The notes beneath the pieces were generated by a model, which had not been told where the DNA came from, searched no databases, and saw only the letters and a list, made by a program, of their open reading frames with translations. A program made the translations under genes and the position numbers. Below, piece after piece: positions 1-6,565 of a stretch of DNA of 23,472 nucleotides. Numbering within the stretch: position 1 is the stretch's first letter; every line of letters starts with the position of its first letter. The DNA is taken from positions 1 through 23,472 of the IMG/VR virus record IMGVR_UViG_3300037193_003321; one strand, given 5' to 3'. Source of the stretch: a virus.

Positions 1-119
1 AGATCCTCCGACTCGTCAAGCCATACACCGGCACCGACGATCCGCCGCCCCCCGTCGAGCCGCCGCCGGCGCTTCCCCTCGACCGCTACGAAGCCGACAA
101 GGAACTCTTCGACACATGA
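1..119 (+). CDS. 3' end of an unidentified gene
   Basis: This is the last 38 codons of a gene that begins before the window; the reading frame starts at base 3 and ends in TGA at 117-119. The visible part has a proline-rich linker (DDPPPPVEPPPALPL) followed by a charged tail ending ELFDT. Codon third positions are almost all G or C, as in the neighbours, which supports coding. The stop overlaps the next start in an ATGA arrangement, so the two genes are probably translationally coupled. No domain can be recognised from this fragment. Confidence 0.55.
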   Translation, partial: ILRLVKPYTGTDDPPPPVEPPPALPLDRYEADKELFDT

Positions 120-457
120 AGACGAACACCGACCCCCGGCTCATCCCCCTCGCCCGGCGAAACCCCCGGCTCATCATCATCATCCTCGGGCACCTCTACG
201 AAGCCGACGAACCCTTCCCCTGGGACGAGTTCGTCGGCTTCCTCACCAGCGACGAGCACCCATGGAAGACCGTCGAGAACACCATCTACGACCTCATCGC
301 CTTCGGAGCCATCCACAAAATCGGGAGCTACCGCGCCAAAGGCAAGACCGACACCCGAGCCCTCAAGCTCACCCCGCTCGGCCGGGCCTGGTCTGACCGG
401 GAACGGATCCCCTACCTCGTCGAAGACGAAGCCGAAGAAGATGACGAGGATTTCTAG
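116..457 (+). CDS. Small winged-helix-like phage protein
   Basis: The product is 113 residues and has no family I can name with certainty. The middle (about residues 20-90) reads as alternating helices with a turn (NTIYDLIAFGAIHKIG) and then a basic strand/loop and RALKLTPLGRAW, a pattern common in winged-helix DNA-binding proteins where a hairpin wing follows the recognition helix. The C-terminus is very acidic (about residues 101-112). The ATG overlaps the upstream stop (ATGA) and an AAGGA lies 12 bases upstream. Its place before the HNH and terminase genes would suit a small regulator or packaging accessory, but this is inference. The winged-helix call rests on pattern only. Confidence 0.6.
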   Translation: MKTNTDPRLIPLARRNPRLIIIILGHLYEADEPFPWDEFVGFLTSDEHPWKTVENTIYDLIAFGAIHKIGSYRAKGKTDTRALKLTPLGRAWSDRERIPYLVEDEAEEDDEDF

Positions 458-666
458 GCGGCCAGCGCCTCGAGACCAACGACTACTACGGCCGAGGCGA
501 GATCGAGCGGCTCACCCGTCTCCCGATCGAACAGCGCGCCGCCCACCTCGACCACTAACACGAGGCGCGGACCATCTTCCTCGAGCACTACCGCAGCCGG
601 AAGAAGAGCGTCCTGCATGCCCAAAATTCTACCCAGGCACGTCGACACGACCCCTCAAAATTCTGA
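441..666 (+). pseudogene. Broken small gene (frameshift plus in-frame TAA)
   Basis: From 445 to 666 the frame starting at 445 reads as protein with strongly GC-ending codons: it gives ETNDYYGRGEIERLTRLPIE, then HLDH, then TAA at 556-558, then HEARTIFLEHYRSRKKSVLH and a stop TGA at 664. Sequence of the same helical, charged character continues across the stop, and a single C-to-A change (TAC to TAA) would explain it. There is no ATG, GTG or TTG in this frame before the TAA. The nearest start, ATG at 441, overlaps the end of the previous gene but lies in another frame, so a one-base indel near 455-465 would also be needed to join it. I therefore read this as a small gene with two lesions. Sequencing error, or a -1 extension of the upstream gene, is an alternative. 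Confidence 0.4.
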
Positions 667-830
667 TTCCCCAGACTTCACGGTCGGCCTCGACGACGTC
701 TCCGTCTGGCGCTCCCCGGCTCCGCGAAGGGGGAGCCTAGCCAGCACGTCAAGGACTCGTCAACGACGACGGGCTCGACCGTGCCCCCGAAAAAAATTCT
801 CAGCATCCCCCCTCCACCTACCATCCCCCC
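667..830 (+). other. Gap without a convincing gene; hairpin and AT-rich octamers
   Basis: No reading frame here carries a good start, ribosome site and family match. A 7-bp inverted repeat (GCTCCCC at 711-717, GGGGAGC at 730-736) could form a hairpin, with an overlapping alternative pairing of 718-723 with 732-737; no T-run follows. The octamer AAAATTCT stands out in this GC-rich setting at 793-800, and also at 623-630 and 657-664 just upstream. The gap may hold the promoter of the HNH gene, but nothing visible proves it. Confidence 0.35.
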
Positions 831-1268
831 ATGCCCTCGGCCAACCCCCGCCCCTGCACCGCCTGGCCCTGCGAAAAATTTCGGCCGTGCCCCATCCACG
901 ACAAGAAGGACCACGACCCCGAGCTCGAGCGGGAACGCAACGCCCGCCGCTCCGCGTCCATCGCCATCTACCGATCCCCCCGATGGAAACGACTCCGCCG
1001 ACGCATCCTCCTCGAGCGACCCTGGTGCGAGTGGTCCGCTCCCTGCCCCCTTCCCGCCACCGACGTCGACCATCGCATCCCCATCGAAGACGGCGGGGAG
1101 CCCTGGGACGAACTCAACCTCGCCGCCCTCTGCCACGCCCACCACTCCCGCAAGACTGCCGACGACGTCGCTGCCCGGCGCCGGCGGGGGATAGGGGGGT
1201 CGAAATCGCGAGAACCCGGCGTCGGGCACCGCCGGGGGGAGCCCCGCGCAGATCGGCGAGGGTCCTAG
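831..1268 (+). CDS. HNH endonuclease
   Basis: The product (145 residues) has an HNH nuclease core at about residues 64-108: a cysteine pair C66 and C72, then D80-H81 (VDHRIPI), N96 (ELNL) and the C-terminal LCHAHHSRKT with C101 and H102/H104/H105. This is the beta-beta-alpha metal-binding nuclease fold that cuts DNA. The residues before it are basic (about 40-60), suited to DNA contact. HNH proteins encoded beside terminase genes in HK97-like phages are known to work with the terminase in DNA packaging, and this gene lies about 0.6 kb upstream of the small terminase. The start at 831 has no clear ribosome site, and the last 30 or so residues are low-complexity Arg/Gly-rich, so the exact ends are less certain than the core. 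The TAG stop at 1266-1268 lies inside a promoter-like motif. Confidence 0.85.
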   Translation: MPSANPRPCTAWPCEKFRPCPIHDKKDHDPELERERNARRSASIAIYRSPRWKRLRRRILLERPWCEWSAPCPLPATDVDHRIPIEDGGEPWDELNLAALCHAHHSRKTADDVAARRRRGIGGSKSREPGVGHRRGEPRADRRGS

Positions 1269-1296
1269 AGGCGAAGTGAGGGCGGCCGTAGCCTCG
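1261..1296 (+). promoter_or_regulatory. Promoter-like motif, copy 1 (GGTCC-N23-TAGCCTCG)
   Basis: GGTCC at 1261-1265 is followed exactly 28 bases downstream by TAGCCTCG at 1289-1296. TAGCCT fits the actinobacterial -10 pattern TANNNT. The same two blocks with the same spacing occur three more times in the window. An RNA starting about 7 bases after the -10 would begin near 1301 and carry the AGGAGG at 1313-1318 ahead of the GTG at 1324. The gap between the blocks is too long for a normal -35/-10 pair, so the left block may bind an activator. Function is inferred. Confidence 0.6.
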
Positions 1297-1323
1297 GGGA
1301 AGAACGTTCTCGAGGAGGCCGCC

Positions 1324-1665
1324 GTGAAGCTCTTCGCCCGCCATGACCTCGGCCATCTGGCCGATGACGAGCCGGTCTTCTTGGTCCGGGGCCGGGACGC
1401 CGAGGGTCCGAACATCCTGCGGAAGCTGGCGTTCTTGGTCCGGGCCCGCCATGGGGCGGAGATGTTGGCGGGGGAGATCGAGGCGTTCGCCGACGAGATG
1501 TTCGCCTGGCAGCATTCGGAGGGGAGGTCGGCGCCGCCGCCGGAGCGGGACGAGGCGGCCCCGTCGGAGGCGACGATCGAGGAGGAGCCGGCGCCGGCGG
1601 AGGAGCCGGGGACCGTGGTGATCGCCGGGAACGAGGTCACGCCGCGGGAGGAGACCCGACGATGA
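1324..1665 (+). CDS. Conserved-type phage protein of unknown function
   Basis: I chose GTG at 1324 (113 residues) over the longer GTG at 1276 because AGGAGG sits at 1313-1318, five bases before it, and a promoter-like motif ends at 1296. The first 60 residues (KLFARHDLGHLADDEPVFLV, then a helix-rich part) look like a compact globular domain. The rest is an acidic, Ala/Pro/Glu-rich tail, probably disordered. Small proteins of this style are common just upstream of terminase genes in actinobacterial phages, but I cannot assign a role. The stop overlaps the next start (ATGA at 1662), so the two are likely made together. Confidence 0.7.
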   Translation: MKLFARHDLGHLADDEPVFLVRGRDAEGPNILRKLAFLVRARHGAEMLAGEIEAFADEMFAWQHSEGRSAPPPERDEAAPSEATIEEEPAPAEEPGTVVIAGNEVTPREETRR

Positions 1666-1862
1666 AGGCGCCGGCCGCCGAGCTCGCCGTCAGGGTCCGG
1701 GCGGAACCCCGGGGCCGGGTGACGGGCTGGTCGGTCTTCTGCCCGGACCATGGGGCGATGCCGGTGCTCGCCCCGGGGAAGGCGGCGGCGCTGATCGCGG
1801 CTGGCCGCCATGTCGAGACCGAGCACTTCGGCCGGGGCCGGGTGGTAGTCGCCGATGCCTAG
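1662..1862 (+). CDS. Small protein with possible zinc-binding motif
   Basis: This 66-residue product starts in an ATGA overlap with the previous gene, and its TAG (1860-1862) lies inside the start region of the small terminase gene (ATG 1855). The sequence contains C27-P-D-H30-G and later H50 and H55 (GRHVETEHF), a spacing that could form one Cys/His zinc site, though it matches no family I can name. It lacks membrane segments. The tight packing between gene 1324 and the terminase genes suggests it belongs to the packaging unit. Its function is unknown. Confidence 0.65.
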   Translation: MKAPAAELAVRVRAEPRGRVTGWSVFCPDHGAMPVLAPGKAAALIAAGRHVETEHFGRGRVVVADA

Positions 1863-2400
1863 GCGGCCGGGCCCGCCCCGCCAGCCGGCGGACGTGATCG
1901 AGCTTCACGGCAACCGCTCGAAGCTCTCGAAGGACGAGCTCGAGGCGCGCCGGGAGGAGGAGGTCAAGGCCCGGCCGCTCCGCCCGGACCCGCCGAAGGA
2001 TCTCACCCCGCTCGAGCGGGAATGCTGGAATCTCCACGCCCCCGAGCTCGAGCGTCTGGCGCTCCTCTCCGTCCTCGACGCCGGGAGCTTCCGGTTCGCC
2101 TGCGCGTCCTACGCCCTGGCCATCACCGCCCTCGGGGAGATGCGACCCCGCAAGGCGGACGGGTCGATCGACGCCCGGAAGAAGGGCTATATCGTCACCG
2201 AGGTCGACCGGGTCCACGGCGGGATGCTCAAGAAGCATCCGGCGTTCGCCATCTACGCCCAGGCCGTGAGGGACTACCGCTCCTGGTGTGTCGAGTTCGG
2301 GCTCACGCCCTCGGCGCGGCTCGGGCTCCGCCCCGGGGCGCAACCGCCGCTGCCCGGGGCCGATGAGCACGAAGACGACGACGAGTTCTTCGGCACCTGA
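1855..2400 (+). CDS. terS: Terminase small subunit, P27 family
   Basis: The product (181 residues) would bind the phage DNA start site and load the large terminase. It follows the P27 (Terminase_4) pattern: a basic proline-rich opening (MPRRPGPPRQPADV), then helices including LTPLERECWNLHAPEL and the central helix around SFRFACASYALA, then KKHPAFAIYAQAVRDYR and the family's typical EFGLTPSARLGLRPG near the C-terminus (about residues 147-161), followed by an acidic tail. The length is normal for the family. It overlaps the previous gene by 8 bases and the large terminase by 38 bases. The family assignment rests on the EFGLTPSAR signature, the domain order and the neighbour. Confidence 0.88.
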   Translation: MPRRPGPPRQPADVIELHGNRSKLSKDELEARREEEVKARPLRPDPPKDLTPLERECWNLHAPELERLALLSVLDAGSFRFACASYALAITALGEMRPRKADGSIDARKKGYIVTEVDRVHGGMLKKHPAFAIYAQAVRDYRSWCVEFGLTPSARLGLRPGAQPPLPGADEHEDDDEFFGT

Positions 2401-4219
2401 CCGGATCCCGACCGGCGCGCAGCTCCTCGACCCGGAATGGCGCCGCCGGCGGGTCGAGGCCGACCTCGCCCATCTCCCCGGCCTGAAAGCGGCGCTCGTC
2501 GAGCTCGGCCTCTACGCCGACCTCGACGCCGAGATCACCAAATGCGTCCCCCCGATGTACGTCTCGCCGCAGCCGCCCCGGGACATCCGCCGGCGTTACG
2601 GGATCTATTTCGACGTCCGGGAGGTCGCTCGCTTCGTCGAGTTCTGCCGGCGGCTCCGCCACGTCAAGGGCCGATGGGCCGGCCATTCGTTCATCCCCGA
2701 TCTCTGGGAGATCGTCTACGTCCTCGGGCCCGTCTTCGGCTGGCGTCAGAAGGACGGCAACCGCTACTTCCGGGAGCTCTTCCTCGAAGTGCCCCGCAAG
2801 AACGGCAAGAGCACCCTGGCCGCGGCCATCGCCCTCTACCTCCTCATGGCCGACTCGAACGTCGCCGCCGGCCGCCTCTTCGAATCCGGCGCCGAGGTCT
2901 ACGCGGCGGCCACCACCACCGCCCAAGCCAAGAACGTCTTCCGCCCCGCCGAGGCGATGGCGCGGCGATCCCCGTCGCTCTCCCGGCGTCTCGCCATCCG
3001 CAAGGATGAAGCCCTGATCTACGAACGGACCGTGAGCCGCTTCGAGGTCATCTCCGGCGACCCGGCCAAAGCCGAGGAGAAGATGGGCGGGAACGTCTCC
3101 GGTGCCATCATCGACGAGACCCACGTCCACAAGGACCGCCGACTCATCGACACCATCGAGACCGGCACGCCCGGCCGGGAACAACCCCTCATCGCCCACC
3201 TGACCACCGCCGGCTCCGACGTCGAGGGCACCATCTACGCCGAGAAGCACGACCTGGCCATCGCCATCGCCGAGGGGAAAGTCCGGGAGATCCGGACATG
3301 GGCCGTCGTCTACTCCGTCCCCGAGGACCTCCTCGAGCGGTGGGACGACCCCGAGGTCTGGCAGGTCGCCAACCCGGGACTTCGGATCTCGGTGTCGGTC
3401 GACTACCTCGACGACGCCGCCACCAAAGCCCGCCGCTCGGAGCCGAAGCGGCTCGCGTTCCTCCGCCTCCACCTCAACGTCCGGACCTCGACCGTCTCCC
3501 GGTGGATCGACCTTGAAGGCTACGACCGGGGCGCCGCCTTCCTCCCCGTCGTCTGGCCCGAACTCAAAGGCAAGGTCGGTTTCGCCGGCCTCGACCTGTC
3601 CAGCTCCTTCGACCTGGCCGCCCTCGCCGTCCTCATCCCCCGATGGGTCGACGACCCGGCCGACCCCGAATTCGAGATCGAGGTCCTCGAGGTCCTCCTC
3701 CGGGTCTGGACCCCGAAGGACCGCATCGGGAAGCGGGCCCCCCGCGAGCGGGAGCTCTTCGCCCGGTGGGTCAAGGACGGCCATCTCCTGACCTCGCCGG
3801 GGGAGACGATCGACTACGACGCCATCGAGGACGAGGCCTACCGCCTGGCCGACGAGCTCGAGCTCGACCGGCTCTCCTTCGACCGGTGGGGATCGAAGCA
3901 GATTGTCAACCATCTCCGCGACGGCGGCCTCACCGTGGCCGAGCTCGGCCAGGGCTTCGCCGGGATCTCGGCCGCCATGAAGGAGACCGAGCGGATCATC
4001 GCCGAGGGCCGCCTCCGGACCGGCGGCCACCCGGTCCTCCGCTACGCCTTCGAGAACATGGCCGTCGAAATGGACGCCGCCGGCAACATCAAACCCAACC
4101 GGGCGAAGTCGACCGGCCACATCGACCCCGCCGTCGCCGTCGTCATGGCCGCCGACGGCTACGCGCGCTCCACCTACGCCGAGTCGGTCTACGAAGAGCG
4201 GGGCCTGGCCACGGCCTGA
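2363..4219 (+). CDS. terL: Terminase large subunit (ATPase-nuclease)
   Basis: This 618-residue protein is the packaging motor that translocates DNA into the prohead and cuts it. The ATPase half has a Walker A-like VPRKNGKST (residues 143-151) and a Walker B AIIDE (248-252). The nuclease half has FAGLDLSS with D411, SFDRWGSKQ with D507, and HIDPAVAV with D588, matching the three-acid RNase H-like centre of Terminase_1 proteins. I chose ATG at 2363, inside the end of the small subunit gene, over an upstream GTG at 2288 whose extra residues are low complexity and overlap the small terminase by more than 100 bases. The stop TGA is part of the next spaced motif. Start choice is moderately sure; the function is very sure. 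Confidence 0.95.
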   Translation: MSTKTTTSSSAPDRIPTGAQLLDPEWRRRRVEADLAHLPGLKAALVELGLYADLDAEITKCVPPMYVSPQPPRDIRRRYGIYFDVREVARFVEFCRRLRHVKGRWAGHSFIPDLWEIVYVLGPVFGWRQKDGNRYFRELFLEVPRKNGKSTLAAAIALYLLMADSNVAAGRLFESGAEVYAAATTTAQAKNVFRPAEAMARRSPSLSRRLAIRKDEALIYERTVSRFEVISGDPAKAEEKMGGNVSGAIIDETHVHKDRRLIDTIETGTPGREQPLIAHLTTAGSDVEGTIYAEKHDLAIAIAEGKVREIRTWAVVYSVPEDLLERWDDPEVWQVANPGLRISVSVDYLDDAATKARRSEPKRLAFLRLHLNVRTSTVSRWIDLEGYDRGAAFLPVVWPELKGKVGFAGLDLSSSFDLAALAVLIPRWVDDPADPEFEIEVLEVLLRVWTPKDRIGKRAPRERELFARWVKDGHLLTSPGETIDYDAIEDEAYRLADELELDRLSFDRWGSKQIVNHLRDGGLTVAELGQGFAGISAAMKETERIIAEGRLRTGGHPVLRYAFENMAVEMDAAGNIKPNRAKSTGHIDPAVAVVMAADGYARSTYAESVYEERGLATA

Positions 4220-4221
4220 CG

Positions 4222-4257
4222 GGTCCCCGACGGCCGGGCGCGGCGCTTCTAGCCTCG
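4222..4257 (+). promoter_or_regulatory. Promoter-like motif, copy 2 (GGTCC-N23-TAGCCTCG)
   Basis: GGTCC at 4222-4226 and TAGCCTCG at 4250-4257 repeat the spacing of 28 seen at 1261. The left block is part of an 11-base identity with the copy near 19396 (CTGACGGGTCC at 4216-4226), which includes the TGA stop of the large terminase. Its right block ends six bases before the ATG at 4264, where no AGGAGG is visible, so a short-leader or near-leaderless transcript is possible. Function is inferred from recurrence, spacing and position. Confidence 0.6.
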
Positions 4258-4263
4258 GTGGCG

Positions 4264-4518
4264 ATGAAAAGCAAGGACCTCGATGGCGCCTGGCGGCCAC
4301 TCCTGACCCGGCGGCTCCTCGTGAATCTGCGGCCGGCGGCCGACACCCCGGACCGAGCAATCCGAGGTGTGCTCTGGGATCAGCGGGGCCCGCTCCTGAT
4401 TCTCAAGAGCGCCGAACTCATCGAGACTGGCCAGCAGGTCCGCCGGGTCGACGGCGAGGTCGTCATCGAACGCCGCAACGTCGACTTCGTCCAGGTACTT
4501 CCGAACCCGGAGGATTGA
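4264..4518 (+). CDS. Small Sm-like (LSm-type) protein, unknown role
   Basis: The product has 84 residues. Residues 18-52 (LLVNL, then IRGVLWDQRGPLLILKSAEL) and 63-79 (DGEVVIERRNVDFVQVL) resemble the two halves of an Sm fold: strand, G-x-L-hydrophobic, D, L-x-L, then a glycine and a basic strand followed by N-V-x-hydrophobic. Sm proteins form rings that bind U-rich RNA. The resemblance is by eye only, and a small beta-barrel head or connector component would look similar. Small proteins of this kind sit between terminase and portal genes in some actinobacterial phages. It is preceded directly by a promoter-like motif and followed three bases later by the portal start. I am sure it is a gene, less sure of the fold. 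Confidence 0.75.
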   Translation: MKSKDLDGAWRPLLTRRLLVNLRPAADTPDRAIRGVLWDQRGPLLILKSAELIETGQQVRRVDGEVVIERRNVDFVQVLPNPED

Positions 4519-4521
4519 CCC

Positions 4522-6552
4522 GTGGCCGTCGTGGTCTCCGAAGGATCGCTGACCATGTCCCATACCGAGCCCTTTCGGCCGTTCGTGAACTACGGATCGA
4601 TCGACCTCTATTCCGGCCGGACCGAGGACTACGCCGCCATCTACCGCACCCAACCCAACGTCCGGCTCGTCGTCCGGTTCCTCGGCCGCAACATCGCCCA
4701 GCTCGGCCTTCACGGCTACCGGCGGATCGCCGCTGCCGAGCGGGCCCAGCTCGACGCCGGCCACGACCTCGCCCAGTTCCTCAAGAACCCGACGCCAGCG
4801 GCGACGAAGCCGGTCACCCGCCACCGGTGGATCCGAGGGATCGTCGAGGACCTCGCCATCTTCGACACGGCGTATCTCTTGAAAGCGCGCAACACGGCGA
4901 CGGCGCGCCTCAACGGATTCCGGATCCCGCCCCAGATGATGAGACCGATCGGCGATTCATGGCTCTGGCCCGAGGGCTACGAGCTCCTCGGCAACAAGCA
5001 GCGGGTCACCTACCCGCCCGACGCCGTCGTCCACATCTTCGGCCACAACCCCGAGGATCCCCGCCAGGGCCTCTCGCCCCTCGAGAGTCTCCGCCGGCTT
5101 CTCGCCGAGGAAGCATCCGCCGGCGAGTGGCGGGAACAGTACTGGCGGGGCGGCGCCCGAATCTCCGGCGTGATCGAGCGGCCGGCAGACGCGCCGAAGT
5201 GGTCCGACACCGCCCGGAACCGGTTCCGATCCGACTGGCAGGCCGCCTACTCCGGGACCGGCGGAGAAGCCGGGTGGACCCCGATCCTCGAAGAGGGGAT
5301 GAAGTTCGACCCGACATCCTTCTCGGCGAAGGAATCCGAGTACCTCGCCGCCCGGCGTCTGTCGCGGGAGGAGGCGGCCGCCGCCTACTTCATCCCCCCC
5401 GCCTTCGTCGGGATCCTCGAAAACGCCAACTTCTCGAACATCAAGGAGCAGCACGTCTCCCTCTACGCCGACACCCTCGGCCCCTGGCTCGACTGGATCA
5501 CCGAGGACCTCGAGCTCCAGCTCCTCCCCGAATTCGACGACGTCGACGACGTCTACCTCGAATTCAACCTCGAGGAGAAGCTCCGCGGGTCCTTCGAGGA
5601 GCAGGCCACCGCCGCGCAAGCGTCGGTCGGCGCCCCGTGGGTCACCCGCAACGAACAACGGGCCCGGTTCAACCTCCCGCCCGCCCCCGGCGGAGACGTT
5701 CTCGTCACGCCGCTCAACGTCCTCGTCGGCGGCCAGGCCTCCCCCCGAGATTCGGCACCCACCGGCGCGCTGGCCCGGTCGAAGGCCGGCGACCACCACC
5801 ACGGCACGAAGAGCCTGCCCCGCTACCTCCTCGGATGGGAGGCGAAACACCGGGAGATCCTCGAGAGCTTCTTCATGCGCCAGCAGGAGAGTGTGATCTC
5901 CAAGCTCGGCGCCGGCCTCGACCTCGACGAGGCGTTCGCCGCCGACCGCTGGAACGAGGAGCTCGGCCATGACCTCGGCGCCGTCGCCGCCGAGATGGCC
6001 GGCGAGCTCGGCGCCGCCGTCGCCGAGGACTTCGGCGCCGAGTTCGACGTCGAGCGGGCCCTCCCATGGCTCACCGAGAACGCCCGCATCGCTGCCGGGA
6101 GCGTCAACACCGCCACCTACGACCAGCTCGCCGAGGCCTGGTCGGGCGTACCCCGCCGCGGCGCCGCCGGCCGGAAGCAGATCGACGACCTCGACGACCT
6201 CGGCGGAGTCGACTCCGACGACGACGACCTCGAGGACCCCCTCGGAGGCGACAGCTTCCTCAACCCGGCCCGCGACGTCTTCGCCCTGGCCGTCACCGCC
6301 CGGGCGGCCACCATCGCCACCACCCGGGCCACCACCGTCGGCCAGTGGTCGAGACGGGAAGGCGCCAGCCAGGCCGGCGCCGGCTCGAAAACCTGGGTCG
6401 TCAACTCGGCCAACTCCCGGCACGCCGCGCTCGAGGGAGAGACCGTCCCCCTCGGAGAGCCGTTCAGCAACGGGGCCCAGTACCCCGGAGACCCGACCCT
6501 CGGCGTCGACGAGACGGCCGGCTGCCTCTGCTCACTCGATTTCTCCGCATAG
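4522..6552 (+). CDS. Portal protein fused to a MuF-like minor head domain
   Basis: The 676-residue product makes the dodecameric vertex ring through which DNA enters and leaves. Residues about 20-405 follow the HK97-type portal pattern (VRFLGRNIAQLGLHGYRR; LLEEASAGEWREQYWRGG-like stem region; FIPPAFVGILENANFSNIKE near residue 300). After a linker, residues about 435-676 form a second, helix-rich domain ending in SANSRHAALEGE, PFSNGAQYPGDP and ETAGCLCSLDF, the typical C-terminal signature of Mu gpF-like minor head proteins. These are usually two genes, so this is a fusion; no stop or strong internal start separates them. GTG at 4522 has GGAGG at 4509-4513; ATG at 4555 is an alternative start. 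The TAG stop overlaps the ribosome site of the next gene. Confidence 0.92.
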   Translation: MAVVVSEGSLTMSHTEPFRPFVNYGSIDLYSGRTEDYAAIYRTQPNVRLVVRFLGRNIAQLGLHGYRRIAAAERAQLDAGHDLAQFLKNPTPAATKPVTRHRWIRGIVEDLAIFDTAYLLKARNTATARLNGFRIPPQMMRPIGDSWLWPEGYELLGNKQRVTYPPDAVVHIFGHNPEDPRQGLSPLESLRRLLAEEASAGEWREQYWRGGARISGVIERPADAPKWSDTARNRFRSDWQAAYSGTGGEAGWTPILEEGMKFDPTSFSAKESEYLAARRLSREEAAAAYFIPPAFVGILENANFSNIKEQHVSLYADTLGPWLDWITEDLELQLLPEFDDVDDVYLEFNLEEKLRGSFEEQATAAQASVGAPWVTRNEQRARFNLPPAPGGDVLVTPLNVLVGGQASPRDSAPTGALARSKAGDHHHGTKSLPRYLLGWEAKHREILESFFMRQQESVISKLGAGLDLDEAFAADRWNEELGHDLGAVAAEMAGELGAAVAEDFGAEFDVERALPWLTENARIAAGSVNTATYDQLAEAWSGVPRRGAAGRKQIDDLDDLGGVDSDDDDLEDPLGGDSFLNPARDVFALAVTARAATIATTRATTVGQWSRREGASQAGAGSKTWVVNSANSRHAALEGETVPLGEPFSNGAQYPGDPTLGVDETAGCLCSLDFSA

Positions 6553-6565
6553 GAGGGAAGAACCC

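Noticed and set aside
710-745. A possible fifth copy of the spaced motif upstream of the HNH gene (GCTCC at 711, TAGCC at 738)
   Set aside because: The spacing is 27, the left block has a mismatch and TCG is not conserved after TAGC.
617-1279. A 220-residue plus-strand frame starting at ATG 617
   Set aside because: The first 30 residues look plausible, but the rest is Arg/Pro-rich shadow of the HNH gene.
2303-4360. A 685-residue open frame on the minus strand
   Set aside because: It mirrors the large terminase gene, which has clear catalytic motifs; the antisense product is low complexity.
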